This document shows, in pieces, positions 42,860 to 51,308 of a stretch of DNA of 64,000 bases; the first letter of the stretch is position 1, and every line of letters starts with the position of its first letter. This DNA comes from Planctomycetota bacterium (lineage in GTDB: Bacteria > Planctomycetota > SZUA-567). The notes beneath the pieces were generated by a model. That model saw only the letters and a program-made list of their open reading frames with translations, was not told the origin of the DNA and did no database searches. The stretch lies in NCBI GenBank assembly GCA_020060765.1, contig JAGUZQ010000034.1, positions 62,001 through 126,000 of the forward strand. Direction: 5' to 3'. Made by a program: the position numbers and the translations under genes.

Positions 42860-44038
42860 TTGTCCGATGCCGAAAAAATGCAACAGGCCTTGCCTGAAAA
42901 TTTCCTCTGGGGCTGCGCCACCAGCCCGCTCCAGGTGGAGGGAGATACTGTCAATGAATGGCGCGGTTTCTCCGCCGCCGATGGTTCCACCCCAGACGAC
43001 GGCCCCAACCACTGGCGACGCTATCGCTATGATCTCCACGCCGCCGCCGAGTTGAACCTGGGTGCGTTTCGGCTCGGTTTCGATTGGGGACGGCTTCAGC
43101 CAGGCCCCAAGGAGCCTTTCGACCGGGAAACGTCATTGCGCTACCTGGAGATGTTGGCGGAACTGCGTTCGCTTCGTATCGAGCCGTTTCTGACGTTGTT
43201 TCACTTCTGCTGTCCGGAGTGGCTGGCGGAACTGGGCGGCTGGAAACACAAGGCTGCGCCGGAACTGTTCGCAGATTTCGCGCAAAAAATGGCGACGATG
43301 CTTGACGGCGAAGCGCGCAACTGGATCACCATCAGCAACCCCTCAGCCTACGCGATGCTGGGCTACGGCACCGGCGTCTACCCGCCCTGCGAAAAGGGCG
43401 GAGCCGGGGCGGCGAAAAAAGTGCTGACCAATCTCCGCCGGGGGCATACCCTCGCCTATAACGCCGTCAAGGAAATCCAGCCTGAAGCGGCGGTCGGCCT
43501 CTCCGCTCACTTTTATCAGCCCCGTCCCGGTCGGGAAACCGCCGAGGTGGCGGGAGTCGAGGAAGACAGCCTTGGTTCATTCCTGGGTCTGGATTCTTTC
43601 GCGCCATTCCTTTCGTTCCGCAATAAGCCCACAGCCGATTTCGTCATGTTGGATATTCACCTGGCGGGCGAGGCCGCCCCCGACGGATTCTGGCGGCAGG
43701 ACTGCGCCTATGCCGAAAACGTCCTGCGGGAAACCGCGAAGACCGCCGCCGTTCCCCTCTACGTGACCGGCAATGGCATGGAAGCAACCGACCCGGAAAA
43801 ACACAGCCAGCATCTGCGCGAACACCTGCAGCTATGTCGCAACGCCCTCGCCGACGGCGTTGACCTGCGAGGTTTTTTCTATGGTTCACTGTTGGACGGT
43901 TTCGAATTTACGGAAGGAACCGGCAAACGCTATGGCTTGCTGGCGGTTAATTTCGAAGATGCAATGCGCCGGAGAAACATCCGCCCCTCGGGGCGCTTTT
44001 ACGGTGAACTCGCCAGAAAAAACGGGGCGTGCGAATGA
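42860..44038 (+). CDS. Glycoside hydrolase family 1 homologue lacking both catalytic glutamates
   Basis: The 392-residue protein starts with TTG behind GAGGAG. It has the GH1 frame: FLWGCATSPLQVEG at the start, FRLGFDWGRLQP, FLTLFHFCCPEWL and the C-terminal GSLLDGFEFTEGTGKRYGL. At the acid/base site, where active enzymes read T-x-NEP, it has TISNP (N160 in place of Glu). At the nucleophile site, where they read TENG, it has TGNG (G304 in place of Glu). Both catalytic residues are therefore lost while the scaffold and the frame remain intact, pointing to a pseudo-enzyme, perhaps a sugar-binding or regulatory protein. It is somewhat shorter than usual (about 450). No signal peptide is seen, so it is likely cytoplasmic. 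Confidence 0.85.
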   Translation: MSDAEKMQQALPENFLWGCATSPLQVEGDTVNEWRGFSAADGSTPDDGPNHWRRYRYDLHAAAELNLGAFRLGFDWGRLQPGPKEPFDRETSLRYLEMLAELRSLRIEPFLTLFHFCCPEWLAELGGWKHKAAPELFADFAQKMATMLDGEARNWITISNPSAYAMLGYGTGVYPPCEKGGAGAAKKVLTNLRRGHTLAYNAVKEIQPEAAVGLSAHFYQPRPGRETAEVAGVEEDSLGSFLGLDSFAPFLSFRNKPTADFVMLDIHLAGEAAPDGFWRQDCAYAENVLRETAKTAAVPLYVTGNGMEATDPEKHSQHLREHLQLCRNALADGVDLRGFFYGSLLDGFEFTEGTGKRYGLLAVNFEDAMRRRNIRPSGRFYGELARKNGACE

Positions 44039-44080
44039 GAAAAAGTTCTTTGGATTAAGCCGGGATAGAACTTTGTGTTA

Positions 44081-44214
44081 GTCTCCAGTTTGCAGTCGCC
44101 AGTCTCCAGTATTTGTTATGCCGACGTTCAGACTTGAGAAGCAGCGAGATAGCTTTGCCTTCTACTCTGAAACACGCTTTCGCATTCCAATACTGGAGAC
44201 TGTCAACTGGAGAC
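44081..44214. repeat. Island bounded by inverted GTCTCCAGT / ACTGGAGAC repeats (island E5a)
   Basis: The left arm (44081-44110) has GTCTCCAGT twice; the right arm (44192-44214) has the inverse ACTGGAGAC twice. The 80-bp interior has no intact gene. It lies between the GH1-like gene and the end of rplI, and shares its unit with 30046-30100. Confidence 0.7.
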
Positions 44215-44221
44215 TTGAATC

Positions 44222-44689
44222 TCAGGCTTCCGCTTCGACCTTGTGTTCCACCACCCAAACTTTCAACTCGGCCTCGACGCTCTTGTGCAGCCTGATATTG
44301 ACGCGGTGTACGCCTAGGGTCTTGATCGGCTCTTCCATCTGCACCATGTCCTCGTCGATCTTGATGCCTTCGTCCGCCAGGGAGGAGACGATTTCCTTGG
44401 CGGAAATGGCGCCGTACAGGTTGTCGCCGGAGGCCACCCGCTCGCGCAGGGTGATGTCGGTAGCCTGAATGCGTTCGCCCAAGGCGGCGAGATCCTTGAC
44501 GTGTTCCAACTCGTTGGCGGCGCGGCGGCGCTTTTCCGCTTCAATCTGCGCGAGGTTCGCGTCGGTGGCAGGCACGGCCATCCGGTTAGGGATCAGGTAA
44601 TTGCGACCATAGCCGTCGGAGACCTTGACGATGTCCCCGGTGATGCCCAGGTTTTTTACATCCATTCTGAGTAACAGCTTCATGCTCAT
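44222..44689 (-). CDS. rplI: 50S ribosomal protein L9
   Basis: L9 has two globular domains joined by a long helix and binds 23S rRNA. The 155 residues show KLLLRMDVKNLG, GDIVKVSDGYGRNYLIP, the long charged helix and a C-terminal domain with LYGAISAKEIVSSL. GAGAGG lies seven bases before the first ATG, two codons before a second. It is the last gene of the glmU-like-to-rplI operon, 54 bp after rpsR. Confidence 0.97.
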   Translation of the reverse strand: MSMKLLLRMDVKNLGITGDIVKVSDGYGRNYLIPNRMAVPATDANLAQIEAEKRRRAANELEHVKDLAALGERIQATDITLRERVASGDNLYGAISAKEIVSSLADEGIKIDEDMVQMEEPIKTLGVHRVNIRLHKSVEAELKVWVVEHKVEAEA

Positions 44690-44743
44690 GAAATATCCTC
44701 TCGATCAGCCGGCGCGCGCGCGCGACCGGGCGTTGTTAAAACC

Positions 44744-44968
44744 TTACTGTCCCACGTAACGGAGCAGAGACAGGAACCGAGCCTGCTTGATGGCTTTGGC
44801 CACGCCGCGCTGATGACGCGCGCAGGTTCCCAGGCGCTTGCGGTCGTACAGCTTTCCCTGGGGGCTGCAGAATTTCTGCAGGGTATTGACATCCTTGTAA
44901 TCGATGGCCGGCGCATCCTTGGCGCAGAACCGGCACTGGGTGATGACTGGCACAAATTCTTTCGACAT
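44744..44968 (-). CDS. rpsR: 30S ribosomal protein S18
   Basis: S18 binds next to S6 on the platform of the small subunit. The 74-residue protein contains the family core DYKDVNTLQKFCSPQGKL and the basic C-terminal helix RHQRGVAKAIKQARFLSLL. Four cysteines (C12, C15, C34 and C49, in CRFC, KFCS and GTCA) suggest a zinc-binding C+ form of S18. A longer frame runs to 45307, but AGGAG before the ATG at 44968 and family length fix the start. Confidence 0.96.
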   Translation of the reverse strand: MSKEFVPVITQCRFCAKDAPAIDYKDVNTLQKFCSPQGKLYDRKRLGTCARHQRGVAKAIKQARFLSLLRYVGQ

Positions 44969-45092
44969 TGTTATACTCCTATGAAAAAATGTAACCGTTG
45001 CTTCGCGAACAAAAGGGGCGCCTGCTGGCGTTTGCGCAAGCGACCTCAGAAAGCGAAAGCCTTGCGCCGCCCGAACCTCTTGCCTCATGCCC

Positions 45093-45105
45093 GTGCGGCA
45101 CGCAC
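45093..45105 (-). repeat. Hairpin repeat GTGCGTGCCGCAC, copy 4
   Basis: On the minus strand the same 13 bases as at 29189, with a related flank, lie 78 bp after the ssb stop, in the 214-bp gap between ssb and rpsR. In this operon the hairpin would be in the transcript leading to rpsR. Confidence 0.55.
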
Positions 45106-45182
45106 CGTTTGCAAAAACTGTCAGCGGCGACACGCCGCCACCTAAAAAATAAGAAAACCTATGGTTCCGCTGCCGGTCACGT

Positions 45183-45629
45183 TCAGAACGGGATATCGTC
45201 CCCGCCTGAAAAATCATCCAGCGGCGGCTCTTCCTTGGGGGAGGGCCGCGAGGAGGGCGCGGTAGTGCGTTGGCTGCCGGAGCTGGAGGAGCCGCTGCCG
45301 CCGACAAACTGCACGTTCTGCGCTACGACCTTGATCTTCCGGCGTTTCTGCCCGGAGTCGCGGTCTTCCCATTCGTCCTGTACCATCCGCCCCTCGATCA
45401 GCACCTGGCGCCCCTTGGTGAGGTATTCGCTGCAAATCTCCGCGGTTTTGTCCCACACCGTCACGTCGATAAACAGGGTGTCTTCCTTCTTTTCGGTGCC
45501 ACGCCCGCCGCGCACCGTGTTTACGGCCAGACCCAGGTCGGCCACAGCCGTACCCTGCGGAGTGTAGCGCAATTCCGGATCCCGCGTCAGGTTGCCCATC
45601 AGGATCACCTTGTTAAAACCGGCAGCCAT
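45183..45629 (-). CDS. ssb: Single-stranded DNA-binding protein
   Basis: SSB coats single-stranded DNA in replication and repair. The 148-residue protein has an OB fold (NKVILMGNLTRDPELRYTPQGTAVADLGLAVN, LFIDVTVWDKTAEICSEYLTKGRQVLIEGRM) at residues 6-105 and a Ser/Gly-rich linker ending in the acidic tip DDIPF that recruits partner proteins. It sits in the common rpsF-ssb-rpsR order. Confidence 0.97.
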   Translation of the reverse strand: MAAGFNKVILMGNLTRDPELRYTPQGTAVADLGLAVNTVRGGRGTEKKEDTLFIDVTVWDKTAEICSEYLTKGRQVLIEGRMVQDEWEDRDSGQKRRKIKVVAQNVQFVGGSGSSSSGSQRTTAPSSRPSPKEEPPLDDFSGGDDIPF

Positions 45630-45691
45630 GTTTTTCCCCTTTCAGTATGCGGTGCGGATTTTCCGCACGCCGACACCTAGTCGCTTTCTGG

Positions 45692-46069
45692 TCAATCCGC
45701 TTCCGCGTTGCCGACCCGGGCCACTTCGCCCTCCTCGCCGACGCCCCGGGCGCGCACGTCGCCGGTGACGGTTTCGACTCCGTCGGTGTCAACGGTGATC
45801 AGCACTCGCAGGATGTTTTCGTTGAGCTGGCACTGGCGCTCGACCTTGGCCACGACTGGGCCTTCCGCTTCGAAGTGGACGAGAATGTAGGTGCCCCGAC
45901 GGCACTTTTCAATCTCGTAGCACAGGCGGCGGTCATCCCACTTGATCGACTTCACTATCTCCCCGCCGTGACGGGTGATGGTTTCCAGACAGACTGCCTC
46001 GGCCTTTTCGTAATCATCCTTGGCCTTGCTGCTGTCGACGATGAACATCGCTTCGTACAATTTTTTCAC
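45692..46069 (-). CDS. rpsF: 30S ribosomal protein S6
   Basis: S6 pairs with S18 on the small subunit. The gene starts with GTG, the second of two adjacent GTG codons, seven bases after GGAGG; the listed longer frame is an out-of-gene extension. The 125 residues match S6: KKLYEAMFIVDSS, GGEIVKSIKWDDRRLCYEIEKCRRGTYILVHF, QCQLNENILRVLITVD. It is followed by a Glu/Val-rich C-terminus. It lies between pth and ssb in the operon. Confidence 0.94.
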   Translation of the reverse strand: MKKLYEAMFIVDSSKAKDDYEKAEAVCLETITRHGGEIVKSIKWDDRRLCYEIEKCRRGTYILVHFEAEGPVVAKVERQCQLNENILRVLITVDTDGVETVTGDVRARGVGEEGEVARVGNAEAD

Positions 46070-46104
46070 CACTAATCCTCCATCTAAGGTTTTTAAAACT
46101 GCTT

Positions 46105-46689
46105 TTACTTTTTGTCGTCTGGCGCGACCGCCGCCGGAGTCCAGGCGTTGAACCTGGCCTGGCTGGTCTCCAGGTCGGTCTCCAGCCAGAGCAGAACCGC
46201 CTCCGCCGCCGTACCGATCACTTCCGGCAGGATTGTCTCCTCCCATTCGGAAAACCGACCCAGCACGAACTCGATCAGGTCGTCGGCTTCCGCAATGTTT
46301 CCCACCCCGATCCGGAGCCGGGCGTATTCGTCCGAACCCAGCGCCTGTTCGATGCTGGCCAGGCCGTTGTGACCGCCGCAGGAACCCCGCGCCCGCAGGC
46401 GCAATTTTCCCAGCGGCAGGTTTACGTCGTCGGCGATGACGATAATTTCCGGTTTCTCCCCGTCCATCTCGTCCAGCAGATTTCCCAGCGCCTCTCCCGA
46501 GCGGTTCATGAAGGTCAGGGGTTTGAGCAGCCTGCTGTCGCCGGTCGTGGCCAGGAGGAAATTCCCGCGCGGCAGAAATCCCACTCCGCCCAGTTTTTCC
46601 GCCAGCGCGTCCACCACCCGAAACCCCAGGTTGTGCCGCGTACCAGCATATTCCTCCCCCGGATTTCCCAGACCCACCACGATCTTCAT
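46105..46689 (-). CDS. pth: Peptidyl-tRNA hydrolase
   Basis: Pth frees tRNA from peptides dropped by stalled ribosomes. The 194-residue protein has the hallmarks VGLGNPGEEYAGTRHNLGF with the catalytic histidine (RHN), LLKPLTFMNRSGEA, and DDVNLPLGKLRLRARGSCGGHNGLAS. Length is normal. It follows rplY, the usual neighbour, in the same operon. Confidence 0.97.
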   Translation of the reverse strand: MKIVVGLGNPGEEYAGTRHNLGFRVVDALAEKLGGVGFLPRGNFLLATTGDSRLLKPLTFMNRSGEALGNLLDEMDGEKPEIIVIADDVNLPLGKLRLRARGSCGGHNGLASIEQALGSDEYARLRIGVGNIAEADDLIEFVLGRFSEWEETILPEVIGTAAEAVLLWLETDLETSQARFNAWTPAAVAPDDKK

Positions 46690-46704
46690 AGCGATTCCGC
46701 GAAA

Positions 46705-47346
46705 TTAGTCTTTCTCTTTTTCGGCGCGGTCTTTCTCGCCGATAACCTCGGGTTCGTTGCCTTCGCCCTCTTCCCCGCCTTCGCCTTCTTCCTTCTCGGC
46801 GGCCGGTGCGTGGCAACTGATGACGACCTCGTCGCCTTCGGCGTCATAGGTTACGCCTTCCAGCTTCGGCAGGTCGGATACGTGCATCACGTCGTTCAGC
46901 TTGAGGTTGCTGACGTCCAGAACGATCTTGTTGATAATGTTTTTCGGCAGGCATTCCACGCCCACGTGGAACATGATCTGGTCGAGAATCCCGCCCTCGG
47001 CCACGCCAAGGGCGTCGCCGGTCAGTTCGATTTCGACTTCGACGTTGACCGGCTTGGTCGCGTCGATGGCGAAAAAGTCTGCGTGCATGATCTGATGCTC
47101 GAAGGTGCCGTACTGCACCTGCTTGATCAGCACGGTCACGTGTTTCCCTTCCATCTGCAGATCGAGCAGGCGGTCGCCGCCGTCAAGCAGTCCCACGAAT
47201 TCCTTGAGAGGAACCGACACGGGGACGTTTTTCTCGATATTATACCCGTACAGGACGCCCGGGAGCTTTCCCTGCTTGCGCAGATCGAAGGCGACGTACT
47301 TGCCCGTGCCCTCACGTTTTTCCGCAATCAAATTTGCCACGTTCAC
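46705..47346 (-). CDS. rplY: 50S ribosomal protein L25/general stress protein Ctc
   Basis: L25/TL5/CTC binds 5S rRNA. The 213-residue long form has the L25 N-terminal domain (EKREGTGKYVAFDLRKQGKLPGVLYG) and the CTC-type C-terminal domain (GILDQIMFHVGVECLPKNI) followed by an acidic, Glu/Gly-rich tail of about 40 residues. It lies between prs and pth, the arrangement of many bacteria. Confidence 0.96.
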   Translation of the reverse strand: MNVANLIAEKREGTGKYVAFDLRKQGKLPGVLYGYNIEKNVPVSVPLKEFVGLLDGGDRLLDLQMEGKHVTVLIKQVQYGTFEHQIMHADFFAIDATKPVNVEVEIELTGDALGVAEGGILDQIMFHVGVECLPKNIINKIVLDVSNLKLNDVMHVSDLPKLEGVTYDAEGDEVVISCHAPAAEKEEGEGGEEGEGNEPEVIGEKDRAEKEKD

Positions 47347-47392
47347 CTCCTGTTAATTGTTAAAATCGCAAACTTTCCGATAATTCTCGGAT

Positions 47393-48319
47393 TTATAAAA
47401 ACAACACACTCACGCTCTTGTTGCGGTGGATGCGGTTGACCGCCTCCCCGAGCAGTTCCGACACGCTCAGCACGGTGAGGTTGATGCCCTCCGGCTTGAT
47501 TTTCTGCGGCACGGTATCGGTCACGATGACTTCGTCCGCATTGGCCGCGCGCAGCCGCTCGAAGGCGGGTCCGGCGAACAGGCCGTGCGTCGCAAGCACG
47601 GTGACCGTCGCCGCCGAATTTTCTTTCGCCACGTTGATGGCGCTCGCCATGCTGCCGGCGGAGGTTATCATGTCGTCGACGATAATGACGTTGCGGTTTT
47701 TAATCTCGCCGATAACGTGGCCGGTTTCGACCTGGGCATCGTTCAGCCGACGCTTTTCCACCACCGCCAGGGAACCGCCCAGCCGCTTGGCGAAAGAATG
47801 AGCCATCTTGATGCTGCCGATGTCGGGGCTCATCACCACGGGGGCTTCGATCTTTTTCTTGTGAAGGTATTCGATCAGCACCGGCGAAGCATAGATATGA
47901 TCCAGGGGAATGTCGAAAAATCCCTGTATCTGGGTGGCGTGCAAATCCATGCACAGCAGCCGGTCAACCCCGGCGGTGGCGAACATGTTGGCCACCAGTT
48001 TCGCCGTGATCGGCACCCGCCCTTCGTGCTTGCGATCCTGCCGCGCGTAGCCGTAATACGGCACCACCGCCGTGATCCGACCCGCCGAGGCGCGCCGCGC
48101 GGCGTCGGCCATAATCAGCAGTTCCATCAGATGCTCGTTGGCGGGGGGGCAGGTGGGCTGGATAATAAACACCTCCAGGCCGCGTACGTCGTCGAGGATC
48201 CGCACCTTGGTCTCGCCGTCGGGAAAACGCCCCACCTCGCACCGCCCGGGTTCCGTGCCCAGGTAGGTGCAGATGGCTTCTCCCAAGCCGGGGTTGGCGT
48301 TGCCGCTGAAAATACGCAT
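47393..48319 (-). CDS. prs: Ribose-phosphate pyrophosphokinase
   Basis: PRPP synthetase makes 5-phosphoribosyl 1-diphosphate from ribose 5-phosphate and ATP for purine, pyrimidine, NAD and amino acid synthesis. The 308-residue protein shows RFPDGETKVRI, the flexible loop YARQDRKHEGRVPITAK, DLHATQIQGFF and the PRPP-binding loop VIIVDDMITSAGS. It is the second gene of the operon, after the glmU-like gene and before rplY. Confidence 0.97.
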   Translation of the reverse strand: MRIFSGNANPGLGEAICTYLGTEPGRCEVGRFPDGETKVRILDDVRGLEVFIIQPTCPPANEHLMELLIMADAARRASAGRITAVVPYYGYARQDRKHEGRVPITAKLVANMFATAGVDRLLCMDLHATQIQGFFDIPLDHIYASPVLIEYLHKKKIEAPVVMSPDIGSIKMAHSFAKRLGGSLAVVEKRRLNDAQVETGHVIGEIKNRNVIIVDDMITSAGSMASAINVAKENSAATVTVLATHGLFAGPAFERLRAANADEVIVTDTVPQKIKPEGINLTVLSVSELLGEAVNRIHRNKSVSVLFL

Positions 48320-48382
48320 GATCCCGTCCTTCTGTTTTTTACCGCTCGATAAAATTCGGAAGCCAACCGGCGCGCCTCTGCG

Positions 48383-49120
48383 TCAGCCGTTTTTCTCCCG
48401 CAAGGATTTTTCCACTTGTGCCAGGTCTTCCGGAGTATTTACGCCCAGCGCCTCGTCCGGATTCTCGCACACATGCGCGACTACCTTTTTTCCTGAAGCA
48501 ATCAAAATACCGATTACGTCAGTCAGGTAATACTCCCCCTGCGCGTTTTCGTTTTTCACCAGATCCAGCGCATCCCACAAATCGTCCGCGCGGAAGCACA
48601 TCACGCCGGTGTTGCCCTGGTCGATGGCGCGTTCCTCTTCGGTCGCGTCTTTGTATTCGACGATCCGCAGGACGTTGCCCGCGCCATCGCGCACGATCCG
48701 GCCAAAACGGCTGTCAGGCGGAATCCGCACCGTCAGCAGCGCGCAAGCCGCGTTTTCCCGTTCTCGCAGTTCCGCGATTTTCCGGAAGCTGCCGGTCGAC
48801 AACAGCGGCATATCCCCGCAGGTCACGAGGACTGGAGCATCATTTCCCTGAAACGCAACGCGGGCACACATCACTGCATGCCCGGTCCCAAGTTGAGGCG
48901 ACTGCTCAACCCAGCGAACTCCGGTCGGCAGAGCGGAGACGACTTCATCTTTCCTGAAGCCGACTACCGCGACGACGTCTCTGACGTCTGCTGCCGAGAG
49001 TGCTTTCAGGCACCATTCGATCAGGGGTTTCCCGCCCGCTTCGAACAATACCTTGGGTCGGTCGCCTCCCATCCGCGTGCCCTTGCCGGCGGCAAGAACA
49101 CAGGCGCGAGGGGCTTTCAT
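48383..49120 (-). CDS. GlmU-like UDP-N-acetylglucosamine pyrophosphorylase domain protein
   Basis: The 245-residue protein is a nucleotidyltransferase matching the uridyltransferase half of GlmU: CVLAAGKGTRMGGDRPKVLF, SPQLGTGHAV, VTCGDMPLLS, FGRIVRDGAGNVLRIVEYKDA, and QGNTGVMCF. The acetyltransferase left-handed beta helix of full GlmU (another 200 residues) is absent, so only the UTP-dependent step, or another sugar 1-phosphate nucleotidyl transfer, is likely. AGGAG lies eight bases before the ATG at 49120; the frame extends further up without a site. It heads the operon with prs. Confidence 0.85.
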   Translation of the reverse strand: MKAPRACVLAAGKGTRMGGDRPKVLFEAGGKPLIEWCLKALSAADVRDVVAVVGFRKDEVVSALPTGVRWVEQSPQLGTGHAVMCARVAFQGNDAPVLVTCGDMPLLSTGSFRKIAELRERENAACALLTVRIPPDSRFGRIVRDGAGNVLRIVEYKDATEEERAIDQGNTGVMCFRADDLWDALDLVKNENAQGEYYLTDVIGILIASGKKVVAHVCENPDEALGVNTPEDLAQVEKSLREKNG

Positions 49121-49320
49121 CCGACATCTCCTAGCCTTGCGGCTGGCGCACACTTCGGAACCGGTTCGATCACAATAAACGATACCCGCACCATGGCGCA
49201 GGCATCTATGTCAAGCCGTATAGGATAATGCCAAATTTCCCTAACGCAACTGTTTCTTTCCGAATTTTCACGTTTTTTCCAGGAATGTTTTTGCGGGATC
49301 AATATAATATAAGTTTTATC

Positions 49321-49470
49321 GGAGGGACTAAGGCTCTAAGGGACTGAGGGACTAAGAAAATCTTTTTGCGGATGCGGTGTCGATAACCCTCGATTGAGAA
49401 AATTTTTTGGCAAATAGGGAAGCCTTCGACCAGAGTCTTAGTCCCTTAGTCCCTTAGCGCCTTAGTCCCT
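49321..49470. repeat. Island bounded by GGGACTAAG / CTTAGTCCC repeats (island E2)
   Basis: The left arm (49321-49357) and right arm (49436-49470) are inverse arrays of the same unit as in island E1. In reverse complement the interior aligns with E1 along most of its length (CTAAGACTCTGG, TTCCC, GGGTTATCG, TGCAAAAA). This copy has no inserted element. It occupies most of the 370-bp gap between the glmU-like operon and the alcohol dehydrogenase gene, whose ribosome site lies about 10 bp beyond; the remainder carries no other recognised feature. Confidence 0.75.
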
Positions 49471-49490
49471 GATATATATTAAGGAAACAT

Positions 49491-50615
49491 ATGACTACCT
49501 TCCAAACCCCGCGCACCGTCGTTTTCGGCACCGGCTGTTTCGAAGAAATAGGCAAATACGCCGCGCCGCTGGGCAGGAAATGCCTGATCGTGACCGGCGC
49601 CAAAGCCATGATCGAACACGGCTTTATCGGCCAGGCGGTGGAACTGCTGGAACAGGAAGGCGTCGAATCCGTCGTCTGCACCGGCGTGGAGCACGACCCT
49701 TCGGTCGAAACAGTCGACCAGATCAGGCAGCTTTTCCGGGAAAAGGAATGCGACTTTGTCTGCGCCATCGGCGGTGGCAGCTCCATCGACGCGGCCAAGG
49801 CTGCCGCCGCGTTCAGTTCCTCGCCTGAACCGGCGCGCGACTTTTTTCACGGCAAAAACATTCCCGGCAGTACCGTGCCGATCATCGCCGTCCCTTCCAC
49901 TTTCGGCACCGGCACTGAAGCCACCCGCATCGCGGTGCTGTCCGACCCTGCTGCAAAAATGAAAAAAGGCCTTCGCCACGACTGCATGTTGCCGACCGTG
50001 GCGCTGGTCGATCCGCTGCTGGGGCAGTCCGCCCCGCCCCGCCTGACCGCCGCCTGCGGGTTGGACGCCCTTACCCAGGCGATTGAAAGTTATCTCTCGA
50101 TTAACGCCAGCGACCTGTCCCAAGCCATGAGTTTCAACGCCGCTATTCTGTTAGCCGACGGCTTGCCGAAAGTCTACGCCGACGCCACAGACCTCGACGC
50201 GCGCAAGAACTGCGCCAACGGCTCGCTGATGGCAGGCATTGCTTTGCACAACGCCAACCTCGGCCTCGTCCACGGGATGGCGCACCCGCTTGGCATCCGC
50301 TACGGCATCGCGCACGGGGAAATCTGCGGTATTCTTCTACCGCACGTGCTGCGCTTCAACCGCGAGGCGGCAGGCGAACGCTACGAACTCCTGTCCACCA
50401 TTTTCGGCCAGGACGCGGCGGATTTCTGCGAAAACTTATTGCGTAAATTCGGTCTTCCTGTCGATCTGCGCGGGTTTGATATTCCTGAAGCGGATTTTGA
50501 AAAAATCGCGGAAGACACCCTGCCTTCCGGTTCCACCGCCGCCAATCCCCGCCCGGTCGAGGCAAAAGACGTTGTCCTGCTGCTGCGCAATCTTTGCGGG
50601 AGCGGCGAAGCTTGA
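49491..50615 (+). CDS. Iron-containing alcohol dehydrogenase
   Basis: This 374-residue protein belongs to the Fe-ADH family (group III), which oxidises alcohols or reduces aldehydes with NAD(P) and iron. Motifs include the nucleotide loop GGGSSIDAAKA, VPSTFGTGTEAT, and the metal-binding region with D-A-L-T-QAIES, HGMAHPLG and HGEICGILLPHVLRFN. The substrate is not known. AAGGA precedes the ATG by seven bases. It overlaps the start of the VTT membrane protein. Confidence 0.93.
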   Translation: MTTFQTPRTVVFGTGCFEEIGKYAAPLGRKCLIVTGAKAMIEHGFIGQAVELLEQEGVESVVCTGVEHDPSVETVDQIRQLFREKECDFVCAIGGGSSIDAAKAAAAFSSSPEPARDFFHGKNIPGSTVPIIAVPSTFGTGTEATRIAVLSDPAAKMKKGLRHDCMLPTVALVDPLLGQSAPPRLTAACGLDALTQAIESYLSINASDLSQAMSFNAAILLADGLPKVYADATDLDARKNCANGSLMAGIALHNANLGLVHGMAHPLGIRYGIAHGEICGILLPHVLRFNREAAGERYELLSTIFGQDAADFCENLLRKFGLPVDLRGFDIPEADFEKIAEDTLPSGSTAANPRPVEAKDVVLLLRNLCGSGEA

Positions 50616-51256
50616 AAAGAATGCTGCTCATCGCTGTTTGCCTGCTGGCGGTGTTCTCCTCCATGTTCATCGTCGCCGATCATTTCGGCTATACCGACGA
50701 GAAATACGCGCAAGCCGAACTGGAAAAACTCCACGCTTCGGAAAACGGCCAGTATCTAGCCGCCGCTGTGATTGTCGGCCTGCTGGCGATAGACCTGCTG
50801 TTGCCGGTGCCGTCGTCGATTGTCATGTCGGTCAGCGGCATGATGTTCGGCGCGGCGCTGGGAACGCTGATCGGTTTCGCCGGTTCGATGCTGGCGGCGG
50901 GGCTGGGGTTTTACGCTTGCCGCTGGGGAGGCAGAAGAGCTTTTCAGAAACTAATCGGCTCCGACGACATCACCGCCATCGACGCCTGGTTCCAGGATTA
51001 CGGCGTCTACGCCATCGTCCTCAGCCGCCCGGTGCCGATGATGACCGAGATTCTCAGTTGCCTCGCGGGTCTGACCGACATTCCCGCGCGTACGTTTTTC
51101 CTCGCCTCCGCGCTGGGGCATCTTCCCGTCTGCCTGATCTACGCCTGGTTCGGCAGCGTAAGTTCGATCGCCAACCCCTGGCCCGCCGCCTGCGTGGCTC
51201 TGCTGATTCCGGCGCTGGGATGGGTTGTGGTCAGACGGATCAAGCGACAAGCATAA
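50612..51256 (+). CDS. VTT/DedA-family (TVP38/TMEM64-like) membrane protein
   Basis: VTT-domain proteins are polytopic membrane proteins involved in lipid flipping and membrane homeostasis. The 214-residue form starts with TTG at 50612, overlapping the TGA of the dehydrogenase gene, nine bases after GGGAG; an ATG at 50621 would be an alternative. Hydrophobic segments follow, with the signatures LLPVPSSIVMSVSGMMFGAALGT and VLSRPVPMMTEILSCLAGLTDIP, close to the FRPxP-type motif of the family. The role in this unit with an alcohol dehydrogenase is unknown. Confidence 0.85.
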   Translation: MKRMLLIAVCLLAVFSSMFIVADHFGYTDEKYAQAELEKLHASENGQYLAAAVIVGLLAIDLLLPVPSSIVMSVSGMMFGAALGTLIGFAGSMLAAGLGFYACRWGGRRAFQKLIGSDDITAIDAWFQDYGVYAIVLSRPVPMMTEILSCLAGLTDIPARTFFLASALGHLPVCLIYAWFGSVSSIANPWPAACVALLIPALGWVVVRRIKRQA

Positions 51257-51308
51257 AGTTCTCCCCCTCCCAGGTGAGGAAATATTATTACTTTATACCA
51301 CGCGTTAC

